Origin: JALHMQ01 sp037441125
GTDB taxonomy: Bacteria > Pseudomonadota > Gammaproteobacteria > Burkholderiales > Burkholderiaceae_F
Reading direction: 5' to 3'
DNA: 47,965 nt
Assembly: GCA_037441125.1 (NCBI GenBank)
Contig: JBBIST010000013.1
Coordinates: 1 to 47,965 of the forward strand
Below are positions 25,338-34,431 of the stretch, piece by piece (the first letter of the stretch is position 1; the number at the start of each line of letters is the position of its first letter). The position numbers and the translations under genes were made by a program. Below the pieces are notes generated by a model. It ran no database searches and had not been told where the DNA came from. It saw only the letters and a list, made by a program, of their open reading frames with translations.

Positions 25338-26740
25338 GCCGCCCCCGGTCGCGCCGCCGGCAACCACGGCAGCCGCAGCGCACGCGCCCGCCGCCGCAGC
25401 GGCGGCAGTACCCCCAGGACGGCGACTCTGGCCCCTGCTGCCAGATCGCTCGCGGCACGCACGCGCCGATCGACGATCTCCATCAGCAGCGCCGCGCCGA
25501 GGCCGAGGAGCGTACCCAGGACCGCGCTCAGGATCAGGTTCAGGCGCACGCGCGGGCTCGAGGGCAGCGACGGCGGCGACGCGCGCGCCAGCAGGTACGA
25601 GTTGGTCTGCGTGGTCTGGCTTTCGAGGCTGGTCTGCGCATAGCGGTGCAGCGCCAGGTCGTAGACGCGCTGCGCGCTCTCGACCTCGCGCTGCAGGACC
25701 GCCATCTCGTCGCGCTGCCGCTTGATTTCCAGCAGGCGCTCCTTCTGCGCGCGCACCGCACCCGACAGTTCGTTCGCACGTTGCGTCACCGCGCGCGCGT
25801 TCGATGCCACCGACTGCGACGAGGCGCGCAACTCGGCGTCGATCCGTTGCGCCAGCGCCGCCACTTCCGCCTGCCGCTGGCGCAGCGTCGGATGGGCGGC
25901 GCCGAGCGACTGTTCGGCCTCGTTGAGCCGGGCGATCGCACGCGCATGCTCGGCGCGCAGCGCCTGCAAGATCGGCGGCGAGGCAACGTCGGGCACGGCG
26001 TCGATGCTGGCCTCTCCGTACCGCTCGCGCGCGCGCGCCTCGGCGCGCTGCGCCTGCGCCACGACCAGTTGCTGCGAAAGCTCCGCCAGGCGCACGCCTT
26101 CGACGTCGAGCCGCTCGTCGCCGGCGACGATGCCGTTGCGCTGCTGGAACGCCGACAGCCGCGTCTGCGCCCGCTCCAGATCGCCGCGCAGCGCCTTGAT
26201 CTGCTCGCCGAACCAACCGGCGTTCTGTCGCGCCGGGGCGTTGCGCAGTTCGACCGCGACCTCCATGTAGGCCTCAGCAAACGCGTTCGCGGCCTGGGAG
26301 GCAAAGCCCGGGTCGGTGGCGGAAAAGGAGAGCATTACCACGGCGCTCTCGCGCGACGGCCTGACATCGAGGCGCTGCAGCAGCAGGCCGGCGAAGTAGC
26401 CGGCGATCGAACCCTTGCCGCCGGTGGCTTCGTTGAACTGCGCGACGGCCGCCGGACTGCGGTCGATGCCGAGCTTCTCCACCACGCGCTGGGCGACTCG
26501 CTGGCTGCGGATCACGTCGATCTGCGTGGCGAGGTAGGTCTGCGCCATCGCGTGCGCCGACAGTGCCACCTGGCCGGTGACGTCGGTCAGCCGCGGCTCG
26601 ATCACCAGCGCCGCCGAGGCGGTATAAGTGCGCGGCAGCGAGTAGGTCACCGCCGCCGTCACGCCGGCGGTGAGCACGAGCACAAGGGCCGCGACCCACC
26701 AGCGGGCGGCCAGAACGCGAAGCACTTGATAGAGGGTCAT
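25334..26740 (-). CDS. epsF: EpsF-like chain-length determinant (Wzz-type polysaccharide co-polymerase)
   Basis: A 468-residue inner-membrane protein: first helix near 12-34, Wzz domain (RTYTASAALVIEPRLTDVTG), and a long periplasmic coiled coil (about 180-370, e.g. GDLERAQTRLSAFQQRNGI). The second helix near 410-430 is preceded by the Pro-rich ASPPSLPSSPRVRLNLILSA. This is the membrane partner of the EpsG kinase encoded next (ATGA overlap) and sets polymer length. It follows epsE after 50 bp. The C-terminal cytoplasmic tail is Arg/Pro-rich. Confidence 0.93.
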   Translation of the reverse strand: MTLYQVLRVLAARWWVAALVLVLTAGVTAAVTYSLPRTYTASAALVIEPRLTDVTGQVALSAHAMAQTYLATQIDVIRSQRVAQRVVEKLGIDRSPAAVAQFNEATGGKGSIAGYFAGLLLQRLDVRPSRESAVVMLSFSATDPGFASQAANAFAEAYMEVAVELRNAPARQNAGWFGEQIKALRGDLERAQTRLSAFQQRNGIVAGDERLDVEGVRLAELSQQLVVAQAQRAEARARERYGEASIDAVPDVASPPILQALRAEHARAIARLNEAEQSLGAAHPTLRQRQAEVAALAQRIDAELRASSQSVASNARAVTQRANELSGAVRAQKERLLEIKRQRDEMAVLQREVESAQRVYDLALHRYAQTSLESQTTQTNSYLLARASPPSLPSSPRVRLNLILSAVLGTLLGLGAALLMEIVDRRVRAASDLAAGARVAVLGVLPPLRRRARALRLPWLPAARPGAA

Positions 26741-26790
26741 CGGCGACGATCAGGTTGGCAATGGCGATCGGGAGGTCGGCGGCAGCGGCG

Positions 26791-27627
26791 CTAGAACCAA
26801 CTCTCCGGCACGGTGACGACGTCGTCGGCGCGCAGCGGCGTGCGCAGGTCGGCGCGCAACGTCTCGAGGCTGCCGTCGGCGCCGCGCCGGGTGATGGTCA
26901 CGCCGCGCAGCGTGCCTCGCGGCGTGATTCCGCCGCCGGCCGACAAGGCCTGCTGCAGGGTCATGTCGCGCTCGAGCCGAAACGCGCCCGGCCGCTGCAC
27001 TTCACCGTGGATGTAGAACAGCGGCGCCCGATGCGCGAACAGCACGTCGCCGGGCTGCACCTCGGGGTCGTCGACGCCGCGGCTGCCGGGCATGAACATG
27101 CGCGCCAGATCGATTTCGAGATTGACGCGTTCGCCGTTGACGGCGCGGCTCAGGACCACGACATCGGCCGCGTTCTGCGTCACGCCGCCGGCCAGCGCCA
27201 GCACGTCCGACACCGTATATGGCAGCTCGAGCGGGTACTTGCCCGGCCGGTGCACGTGGCCGAGCACGGCGACCTGCCGGCTGCGGAACTGCACGATGTT
27301 GACCGACACCTGGGGCTGCTTGAGGATGTCGCGCCGTTGCAGCTCGCGCGCGAGCTCGCGCTCGATCTGCGCCGGGCTCAGCCCGGCGACCGTCAACTGA
27401 CCGAGGAACGGGTAGCTGATGCGGCCGCTGCCGTCGACACGCGTCTCCAGCGTCAGGTCGGGACTCTGGAAGACGGCGATCCGCACGACGTCGCCTTGGC
27501 CCACCACGAAGGCGTCCTGTGCCTCGGGCGGCGCCGGCTCGGACGAGTTCGCCGCGGCATGCGACGCGGCGGCGGCAAGCAGCGCGGCCGTGAGCAGACC
27601 AACCGCAAGTCGGCGGTGCAGACGCAT
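26791..27627 (-). CDS. epsE: EpsE-like polysaccharide export protein (Wza family)
   Basis: A 278-residue exported protein with a signal peptide (1-25, ending SHAAA). A poly-export domain (about 40-110, RVDGSGRISYPFLGQLTVAG) is followed by two SLBB domains (QVAVLGHVHRPGKYPLELPY and LFYIHGEVQRPGAFRLERDM). It would form the outer part of the export channel. Unlike Wza it has no lipobox cysteine, as is common in EpsE. Start 27627 is supported by GAGGA about 8 bp upstream, 11 bp after the epsD stop. It acts with EpsF/EpsG, encoded next. Confidence 0.93.
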   Translation of the reverse strand: MRLHRRLAVGLLTAALLAAAASHAAANSSEPAPPEAQDAFVVGQGDVVRIAVFQSPDLTLETRVDGSGRISYPFLGQLTVAGLSPAQIERELARELQRRDILKQPQVSVNIVQFRSRQVAVLGHVHRPGKYPLELPYTVSDVLALAGGVTQNAADVVVLSRAVNGERVNLEIDLARMFMPGSRGVDDPEVQPGDVLFAHRAPLFYIHGEVQRPGAFRLERDMTLQQALSAGGGITPRGTLRGVTITRRGADGSLETLRADLRTPLRADDVVTVPESWF

Positions 27628-27638
27628 GGCGCGGGTCC

Positions 27639-28595
27639 TCAGCGCAGCCCCGAGATGCCCTTTTCCAGCGACTTGTCGCCGCCGGCTGGTGCCGGCGCCG
27701 CGGCAGGCGCCGCAGCCGATGCCGCAGGCGCGTCCTGAGCCAGCTTGGTGAACTCGCCCACGAACTCGATCTGCGCACCGTCGCGCAGTCGCCTGAGCTC
27801 GGCGCGGGTCAGCTCCTCGCGCTTCTGGTTGGTCAGGAACTGCTCGATCAGCGGCATCGCCTCCTTCTCGCTGAGCGGCTGCTTCTGCGACTCGAGCACC
27901 TGCAACACGGTGATCGAGCGGTCGTTGCTGAACGCCGCGATCTGGCCGTCCTTCATCTCGGCGATGCGGCTGACGAACTGCATCGGCAGTTGCTCCGGCG
28001 CGCGCACGGCGGCACTGGCAACGACGTTGGCGCCGGCCGAGCGCAGCGCGTTGCCGAGATCCATCAGCGAGCGCTGCTTGGCGATCTGCGCCTGCACTTC
28101 GCTCAGACGATCGGGCGGCAGGTCGGTGGCCAGTTCGACGATCCGGTACACGCGCCGCTCGGCGAACATCGCCGGATGCTCGAGGTAGTACTTGCGCACA
28201 TCCTCCTCCGACGGCCGCGCCGACGCCGCCACGCGCCGCTGTAGATAGGCCTGCGCCAGCAGCGAGTGGCGTGCCGACTCGAGCGCGGCGAGCACCTCGG
28301 GGTCGCGGTCGAGCCGTTGTTCCTTGGCCTGTTGCACGAGCAACTGCTGATCGATCAGGCCGTCGACGATCTGTCGCTTGGCGGCAGCGCGCTGCTCGGC
28401 TGCGGTGGCACCGGAGCGCACCAACTGCGCGTTGACCTGGTGCACCGTGATCTCGTCCTGGTTCACCTTCACCGCCACTTGCGACGGCGTTGCCTTCTTC
28501 GCCGCGGGATCGTTGGCATTGCCGCAGGCGCTTAGAGCGATCAGGGAACAGAGAGTCAAGGTGGCTCGCAGGCAAAGGCGTGGACTGGCGGTCAT
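27639..28595 (-). CDS. epsD: EpsD-family peptidyl-prolyl isomerase-like lipoprotein
   Basis: A 318-residue lipoprotein (lipobox L-S-A-C near residue 24 in SLIALSACGNAND) related to SurA/PpiD-type periplasmic isomerases. A SurA-N-like helical region (about 40-130, QVNAQLVRSGATAAEQRAAA) is followed by a PPIase-like domain (about 130-280, with FSNDRSITVLQVLES). The tail is Ala/Pro-rich. EpsD is the usual first gene of XrtB-type EPS operons and probably assists folding of export components. ATG 28595 is chosen because it gives the lipoprotein signal; the ribosome site is weak. Confidence 0.9.
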   Translation of the reverse strand: MTASPRLCLRATLTLCSLIALSACGNANDPAAKKATPSQVAVKVNQDEITVHQVNAQLVRSGATAAEQRAAAKRQIVDGLIDQQLLVQQAKEQRLDRDPEVLAALESARHSLLAQAYLQRRVAASARPSEEDVRKYYLEHPAMFAERRVYRIVELATDLPPDRLSEVQAQIAKQRSLMDLGNALRSAGANVVASAAVRAPEQLPMQFVSRIAEMKDGQIAAFSNDRSITVLQVLESQKQPLSEKEAMPLIEQFLTNQKREELTRAELRRLRDGAQIEFVGEFTKLAQDAPAASAAAPAAAPAPAGGDKSLEKGISGLR

Positions 28596-28990
28596 GGAGA
28601 TCTCGCAGCAGGAAGCGGAGGACGGAGTCAGCGACGACGGCTGACTGGGCGGCACGACTCTAGGCAGCGCATGTGAAGAGGCGGTGTCACGGGGCGGGCC
28701 GTTTCGATCGCACCCGCCAAGCCTGAGGCCGCACCGCAGCCGGGCCGAAGCGCGCCCACGACCGATCGACACTCGCTAGCGTCAACCGCTGGCGTGACGC
28801 CAGCGCGTCCGGCCGCGCCCGACCATGAGCCGATCGGACTACGCGCCGACAGCAGAGATTTCGCATTCGGTGCCTAGGGTTGCGAGTCTCGGCACCCATC
28901 GGCGACCCGGCGCGGCCATCCTTTCGGCACGCCCGGTCGTCGTTGGTGGCACAACCCCGTCACGCGCCGGAGGCCGGCGCGATACCTTCC
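28596..28990. promoter_or_regulatory. Divergent control region of the two EPS operons (395 bp)
   Basis: No gene is seen between epsD (minus) and the amidotransferase gene (plus), so both operons should be controlled from here. On the minus strand TTGACG (28785-28780) could be a -35, but the -10 at 17 bp is poor. TGCCTAGAGT (28666-28657, minus) and TGCCTAGGGT (28871-28880, plus) are near-identical and face the two operons. A palindrome lies at 28787-28805. Transcription start points cannot be fixed from sequence. Confidence 0.5.
28787..28805. promoter_or_regulatory. 19-bp palindrome, candidate regulator site upstream of epsD
   Basis: CGCTGGCGTGACGCCAGCG is a perfect 8-bp inverted repeat around TGA. 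It lies directly upstream of the TTGACG hexamer facing epsD. Its size and place fit a LuxR-type operator, and an EpsA-like LuxR regulator is encoded at 7268-8527. A related half-site, CGCTAGCGTCAA, lies at 28774-28785. Binding is inference. Confidence 0.4.
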
Positions 28991-30880
28991 ATGTGCGGCA
29001 TCGCCGGCGCTGTCGGCCAACGGTCTCGGCACGAGCTCGAGCGCGGCGTGCGCGGCGTCACGGCCGCGCTCGGCCATCGCGGGCCCGACGGCTACGGGCA
29101 CTATGCCGAGTCGTTCGACGCCGGCAGCAGCAGCGTCGCTCTCGGCCACACGCGGCTGGCGATCATCGATCCGGCCGCCGGCGATCAGCCGATGCACAGT
29201 CCCTGCGGCCGCCTGCATCTGGTGTTCAACGGCGAGATCTACAACTACCGCCTGTTGCGCCACGAGCTCGAGCGCGCCGGTCATGCGTTCCGCACGCACA
29301 GCGACACCGAGGTGCTGCTGTACGCACTGCTGCACTGGGGAGCCGAAGCGCTCGGCCGCCTGCGCGGGATGTTCGCGCTCGCCGCCTGGGACTCGGAGCA
29401 GCAGACGCTGCTGCTGGCACGCGACCGCTACGGCGAAAAGCCGCTGCTGTATGCGTCGGTCGGCGGCGCCCTGGTGTTTGCCTCCGAGCTGCGGGCGCTG
29501 TGCCGCTGGCCCGGCTTCGAGGCAAGGCTCGACGCCGAGGCGCTGCCGCTGTTCCTGCTGTTTCGCTACACGCCGGCGCCGCTGACGCTGATCGATGGCG
29601 TGCGCAAGCTGATGCCGGGCTGCTTCGCGATCTGGCGCAACGGCCGCCTGACGCAGGTTCGCTACTACACGCCGCCCGATGCCCGCGCCAGCGATCGCGA
29701 GCCGGCGGCGCGCGACGGCGGGCCGCAGCAGGCCGCCGCGAACTTCCTCGCGGCGCTCGACGACTCGGTCGCCTCGATGATGACGAGCGACGTGCCTTTC
29801 GGCGCCTTCCTGTCCGGCGGCATCGACTCATCTGCGATCGTCGCCCTGATGACGCGTCACAGCGCCGCGCCGGTGCAGACCTTCTCGGTCGGCTTCGAGG
29901 AAGCGGGCTACAGCGAACTCGCGCTTGCCGAGCGGGTCGCCGCGCACTTTCGTACCGATCATCACGCACTGACCGTGGGCAACGACCAGGTCGAGGCCTT
30001 GCTCGCCGACGCGGTCGCGGCGCGCGACGCGCCGGTCAGCGAACCGGCCGACCTGCCGCTACTGGCGCTGGCGCGCGCGGCGCGCCGCAGGGTGAAGATG
30101 GTCCTCACCGGCGAAGGCAGCGATGAGGTCCTCGGCGGCTACCCCAAGCATCTGCTCGAAGGGCGGATTGCCACCATCCAGGCGATTCCGGCTCCTTTGC
30201 GCCGCGCCCTGCTCGGTCCATTGCTCGAAGCTCTGCCCTTCGCCGCACGCCGCGCGCGCATCGCCGCCGCCGCACTGGGCACCGAACGCTTCGACGCGCG
30301 CATGGCGCGCTGGTTCGGCGCCCTGTCGGACCGCGAGGTCGAGGCGCTGGTCGGCAGGGCGCCGACGATCAACGGCTGCGCCTATCCGTTCCAGTCGGAC
30401 GAGGCCGCCTCGCCGCTGCGACGCGCGCTTTTCTTCGATCAGACGAGCTGGTTGCCGGACAACCTGCTCGAGCGCGGCGACCGCCTGACCATGGCGGCAT
30501 CGCTGGAGGCGCGCATGCCGTTCCTGGATCACCGCCTGGTTGAGTTCGCCTCATCGCTGCCCGATCGACTGCGCGTGCAAGGCACCCGCACCAAGGTCGT
30601 GCTGCGGCAGGCGATGGCCGGCGTGCTGCCCGGGTTCGTTCTGCATCAGCCCAAGGTCGGCTTCGCCATGCCGATCGAGGTGTGGCTGCGGCGCGAACTC
30701 AAGCCCCTGATCGGCGACGCCTTGCTCGGTGCCGACTCGCAGTGCGGGCGGCTGATGGACCGAGCGCTGCTGCGCGGCTACCTCGAGGACCACCTGAGCG
30801 GGCGGCGCAGCCACGACAAGTCGCTGTGGATGCTGCTGAACCTCGAACTGTGGGCGCGCCACATGCGCGTGGCGCTGTAG
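28991..30880 (+). CDS. Asparagine synthase-like glutamine amidotransferase of the EPS locus
   Basis: A 629-residue class II glutamine amidotransferase fused to an Asn-synthase domain. The start at 28991 places the catalytic Cys at position 2 (MCGIAGAVG), which fixes the frame over longer upstream options. Glutaminase motifs are GHRGPDGYG, HTRLAIID and FNGEIYNYRLLRHEL. The ATP-pyrophosphatase loop SGGIDSS lies at 275-281, and LTGEGSDEVLGGYPKH follows in the synthase domain. Relatives in EPS/exosortase loci are thought to amidate uronic acids or make another amide on the polymer rather than free asparagine. It is the first gene of the plus-strand operon. The substrate is unknown. Confidence 0.9.
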   Translation: MCGIAGAVGQRSRHELERGVRGVTAALGHRGPDGYGHYAESFDAGSSSVALGHTRLAIIDPAAGDQPMHSPCGRLHLVFNGEIYNYRLLRHELERAGHAFRTHSDTEVLLYALLHWGAEALGRLRGMFALAAWDSEQQTLLLARDRYGEKPLLYASVGGALVFASELRALCRWPGFEARLDAEALPLFLLFRYTPAPLTLIDGVRKLMPGCFAIWRNGRLTQVRYYTPPDARASDREPAARDGGPQQAAANFLAALDDSVASMMTSDVPFGAFLSGGIDSSAIVALMTRHSAAPVQTFSVGFEEAGYSELALAERVAAHFRTDHHALTVGNDQVEALLADAVAARDAPVSEPADLPLLALARAARRRVKMVLTGEGSDEVLGGYPKHLLEGRIATIQAIPAPLRRALLGPLLEALPFAARRARIAAAALGTERFDARMARWFGALSDREVEALVGRAPTINGCAYPFQSDEAASPLRRALFFDQTSWLPDNLLERGDRLTMAASLEARMPFLDHRLVEFASSLPDRLRVQGTRTKVVLRQAMAGVLPGFVLHQPKVGFAMPIEVWLRRELKPLIGDALLGADSQCGRLMDRALLRGYLEDHLSGRRSHDKSLWMLLNLELWARHMRVAL

Positions 30881-30890
30881 CGGGGGCGCG

Positions 30891-32363
30891 ATGTCGATCG
30901 AAGACCTGCTGCATCCGCTGCTGTCGCGCTACATGTCGGCCGCGCCCTGGCTGCGGCAAGCGGCCGGCCGCGTCTACAGGCATCTGCCCGAGCGTGTCAG
31001 GTACGGCCGCAGGTACCGGCACTACGTCGAAGAGGCGGCACGCAGCGCCGACGAGGTCGACGCCGACGCGGTTGAGCGCAGGCTTGCGTCGACCCTCGAT
31101 CTGGCCTGCGCGCGCGTGCCGGCCTACCGGCGCTGGCGCTACCTGGCGCACGACCGCCGTGCGGCCTGGGAGCGCCTGCGCGAGCTGCCGCTGACTTCGA
31201 AGCTGGACATCAAGGCGACCCCGTCCGCGTACCTGACCGATGGCGTGCTGTCAGCGCGCGCGCTGCGCACCTTCACCGGCGGTTCCACCGCCAACCCGAT
31301 GCTGTTCTACCTCGAGCGGTCGGTGTCGCGTCCGCGCGAGACCGCCTACATGAACTGGATCGATGACCGCATGCTCGGCCGCCGGCCGGACCACTGGGTG
31401 CTGTCGCTGCGAGGGCGCACGGTGGCCGGCGCCGCGCGCGAGGACGGCGACTGGGTGGCGGTCGAGCCGATCAAGCGGCATCTGATCCTGAGCTCCGACC
31501 ACCTCGAGCCGCGCTTCATGCACCGCTATGTCGAGGCGCTGCGGCGCTGGCGGCCGCCGCTGGTGCACGCCTTCCCGTCCGCGCTCTACCCGCTCGCGCG
31601 CTGGCTGGAGGCTCATCCCTGCCCCGAGTTCACCGACGGCGTGCGCGGCATCCTGCTGACCTCGGAGAACGTGTACCGCGACCAGCTCGACTGTTTCGCG
31701 CGCGTGTTCGCGGCACGCATCGTCTGCCATTACGGGCACTCCGAGCGGGTGCTGATGGGCCAGTCCGCGGCGCCCGGCGAGCCGTACCGGTTCTGGCCGC
31801 TGTACGGCTGGCTCGAACTGGTCGATGCCCAGGGCCGGCCGATCGAGGCCGCGGGCGTGGTCGGCGAGATCGTCGGCACTTCGTTCGACAACGGCGTCAT
31901 GCCGTTCGTCCGCTACCGCACCGGCGACCTCGGCGCCTGGGCCGAGCCGCCGACGCCGGGACGTCCGCAGCGCCTGGCACGGATCGACGGCCGGCTGCAG
32001 GAGTTCGTCGTCTGCAGCGATCACCGGCTGGTCTCGATCACCACGCTCGGGGCAGCGCACTTCAGCGAACTGGCCGACGCACAGTCGATCCAGTTCTTTC
32101 AGCGCGAACCCGGCCGGCTCGAACTGCGGCTGGTTGCCGGCGCACCGCTGACGGCGCGCGCAACCGCCGCCGTGGCCGCCGCGGTGCGCGCCAAGACGCA
32201 GGGCGGATGCGAGGTCACGGTCGTGCAGGTCGAGTCGCTGTACCGCACGGCGCGCGGCAAGCAGCCCTTGCTGCTGCAAAAGATCGACCTCGCGCCCTAT
32301 TTCGGCAGCGGCGCCGCCGCCGAACGGCCGCAGGCGCCGGCCGATGCGCCGATGGCTGGGTAA
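30891..32363 (+). CDS. PaaK/CapK-like adenylate-forming ligase
   Basis: A 490-residue AMP-binding-fold protein related to phenylacetate-CoA ligase and to CapK of capsule loci. Motifs: RTFTGGSTANPMLFYLERSV (the glycine-rich loop), the Ser/His region CHYGHSERVLMGQSA, and VRYRTGDLGAWAEPP (the adenylation motif near 340-355). CapK-like members in polysaccharide loci probably activate a carboxylate, such as an acyl or amino acid group, to decorate sugars. It starts 10 bp after the amidotransferase gene and ends inside the frame of the next gene. The acid it activates is unknown. Confidence 0.85.
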   Translation: MSIEDLLHPLLSRYMSAAPWLRQAAGRVYRHLPERVRYGRRYRHYVEEAARSADEVDADAVERRLASTLDLACARVPAYRRWRYLAHDRRAAWERLRELPLTSKLDIKATPSAYLTDGVLSARALRTFTGGSTANPMLFYLERSVSRPRETAYMNWIDDRMLGRRPDHWVLSLRGRTVAGAAREDGDWVAVEPIKRHLILSSDHLEPRFMHRYVEALRRWRPPLVHAFPSALYPLARWLEAHPCPEFTDGVRGILLTSENVYRDQLDCFARVFAARIVCHYGHSERVLMGQSAAPGEPYRFWPLYGWLELVDAQGRPIEAAGVVGEIVGTSFDNGVMPFVRYRTGDLGAWAEPPTPGRPQRLARIDGRLQEFVVCSDHRLVSITTLGAAHFSELADAQSIQFFQREPGRLELRLVAGAPLTARATAAVAAAVRAKTQGGCEVTVVQVESLYRTARGKQPLLLQKIDLAPYFGSGAAAERPQAPADAPMAG

Positions 32364-34431
32364 GACGGCGATGCCGCGCGACTCGACTTCGACCACGGGT
32401 GCAGCGGCCGGTGCCTCGCCGGTTCGCTGGACCGCGCTGCCCGCCGCCTTCGCGCCGCAGCCGACTGCGCCGCGACTCTCGGCGCCCTGGTTGCTGGCGC
32501 GGCTGCGCACGATGTCGGCCGACGAGCTCGGCAGTCGCGCGTGGCGGTCGGTGCGCAACGCGCTGCACCCGCCGGCGCGGCGCCAGATCCGCATCGATCG
32601 CCGCTGGCTGCCCGCACCCCTGCCGCTGAGCGCCGGCGATCGCGACGAGCTGATTCGTGACGCGATCGAAATTCTGCGCGGACGCTATCCGCTGCTCGGT
32701 CGCTGGATCGACGCCGGCGCCCACCCCACCTGGACGCAGGCCTTCGCTCACCTCGCCAGCGACGTTACGGCGGCCGAACTGTCGCCGGCCGAGGATGTCC
32801 GCTATCTGCTGGAACTGAACCGCCACGGCCACTTCGTCTGCCTGGCGCAGGCCTGGCATGCGACGCGCGACCGCCGCTTCGCCAACCGTATCGCCGACCA
32901 CCTGCGCTCATGGAACGGCGAGTGCACGCACGGCACCGGAGCGGCATGGTCGTCGCCGATCGAACCGGCGATGCGGCTCGTCCAGTGGTCGCTCGCCTGC
33001 CAGTGGCTCGGCGCCGGCGGCGACGCCCCCCCGTTGACGGCCGCGGTGCGCGACCTGTGGCGGGCCGCAGTCGCCACCCATGTCGAACACGTGGCACGGC
33101 GCCTGTCGTCGCACTCGTCGGCCAACAACCACTTGATCGCAGAACTCGCCGGACTGGTCGTCGCCGCCGCCACTTGGCCCGAGGCGATGCCCGGTTCGGC
33201 TGCCGACGATGCCGTGCTCGGGCTGCAGCGGGAGCTGCTCGGCCAGCACGGCGCCGACGGCGTCAACCGCGAGCAGGCGCTCTCCTATCAGGTGTTCGTC
33301 TTCGACCTGTACGTGGTCGCACGGCAGGCGGCCGCCAGCCTCGGGCGGCCGTTCGGCGCCGAGGTCGATCGGCGCATGGCGCAGTCGGCACGCTTCGTGG
33401 CGGCGCTGCGCAGTTCGCGCGGCGAGCTGCCGGCGCTCGGCGACAGCGACGACGCCGACGCGGTGCGCTGGTCGCGCGCCACGCCGGCTGCGCGCGGCGG
33501 CCGCGTCATCGCGCTGGCGGCAGCGCTCGGCATCGCACCGGAACTGGCGGCGCTCGCCGACCCGGCCCAGCCGGCGCTTCGTTGGCTCGCACTACCGCTG
33601 CCCGCGCCTGACGGCGATCCGCTCGAAGTGCGCCGGCGGCTGCCGCGCCGCTTCGACGACGGCGGCCACTACCTGCTCGGTGCCGACTTCGGCGGCGCGC
33701 GCGAGGTTCTGGTGCGGGCCGACTGTGGACCGCTCGGCTATCTGCGCATTGCCGCCCACGGCCACGCCGATGCCCTCGCCGTGACGCTGGCCATCGGCGG
33801 CCACGAGATCCTCGTCGACCGCGGCACCTTCACCTACAACGCGCGTCCGACGCTGCGCCGCGCCTTTCGCGGCACGCTGATGCACAACACCGTCACCGTC
33901 GACGGCCGCGACCAGTCGGAACCGGCGGGACCGTTCATCTGGCTGCGGCACGCGCGCGCGCACTGCGAGTCTTGCAGCGGCAGCGACGAGGCTGCCGAAC
34001 TGACCGGAGTCCACGACGGCTACCTGTCGCTCGCCGACCCGGTGCGCCACAGCCGCCGCATCAGTTGGGAAGCCGCCGGCGCGCGCCTGACCGTCGACGA
34101 CCGGCTGAGCGCCGCCGGCGCGCACGAGATCGCCGTCGCCTGGCACTACTCCGCCGCCTGCGCGCTGCAGCTTGCCGCCGACCAACTGATCGCCGACACG
34201 CCGGCGGCCCGCCTGCGCGTGGCGGCGCGCGCCGAGGACGAGCAGGGTCGCACGGTTGACACCTTGCGCTGGCTGTTGCCGGCAGCCCGGCCCGAAGCGG
34301 CGATCGGCTGGCACGCACCGCTGTTCGGCCAGCGGCAGCCGGCTCCGACCGCCGTGTACGCCGGCCCGATCGCCGGCAGCGTGCGCATCGTCACCACCTT
34401 CGAAATCGAGTGGCAAGGGAGCGGACCATGA
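32344..34431 (+). CDS. Heparinase II/III-family protein (polysaccharide lyase or modifying enzyme)
   Basis: Up to 695 residues: an alpha-barrel region (about 90-400) with NRHGHFVCLAQAWHATRDRR and SHSSANNHLIAELAGLVVAA, then a beta-rich heparinase II/III C-domain. The C-domain has AAHGHADALAVTLAIGG around His472, and GTFTYNARPTLRRAFRGT. Such enzymes in EPS operons may cut or edit the polymer. No signal peptide is clear from either start. ATG 32344 overlaps the preceding gene by 20 bp; ATG 32371 (M10), 7 bp after its stop, is an equal candidate. It overlaps the next gene by ATGA. Whether it is exported, and so its site of action, is open. Confidence 0.85.
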   Translation: MRRWLGKTAMPRDSTSTTGAAAGASPVRWTALPAAFAPQPTAPRLSAPWLLARLRTMSADELGSRAWRSVRNALHPPARRQIRIDRRWLPAPLPLSAGDRDELIRDAIEILRGRYPLLGRWIDAGAHPTWTQAFAHLASDVTAAELSPAEDVRYLLELNRHGHFVCLAQAWHATRDRRFANRIADHLRSWNGECTHGTGAAWSSPIEPAMRLVQWSLACQWLGAGGDAPPLTAAVRDLWRAAVATHVEHVARRLSSHSSANNHLIAELAGLVVAAATWPEAMPGSAADDAVLGLQRELLGQHGADGVNREQALSYQVFVFDLYVVARQAAASLGRPFGAEVDRRMAQSARFVAALRSSRGELPALGDSDDADAVRWSRATPAARGGRVIALAAALGIAPELAALADPAQPALRWLALPLPAPDGDPLEVRRRLPRRFDDGGHYLLGADFGGAREVLVRADCGPLGYLRIAAHGHADALAVTLAIGGHEILVDRGTFTYNARPTLRRAFRGTLMHNTVTVDGRDQSEPAGPFIWLRHARAHCESCSGSDEAAELTGVHDGYLSLADPVRHSRRISWEAAGARLTVDDRLSAAGAHEIAVAWHYSAACALQLAADQLIADTPAARLRVAARAEDEQGRTVDTLRWLLPAARPEAAIGWHAPLFGQRQPAPTAVYAGPIAGSVRIVTTFEIEWQGSGP

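Noticed and set aside
28870..28886. Sigma-54-like GG...GC pattern upstream of the amidotransferase gene
   Set aside because: Spacing between GG and GC is 11, not 10, and the flanking consensus is weak.
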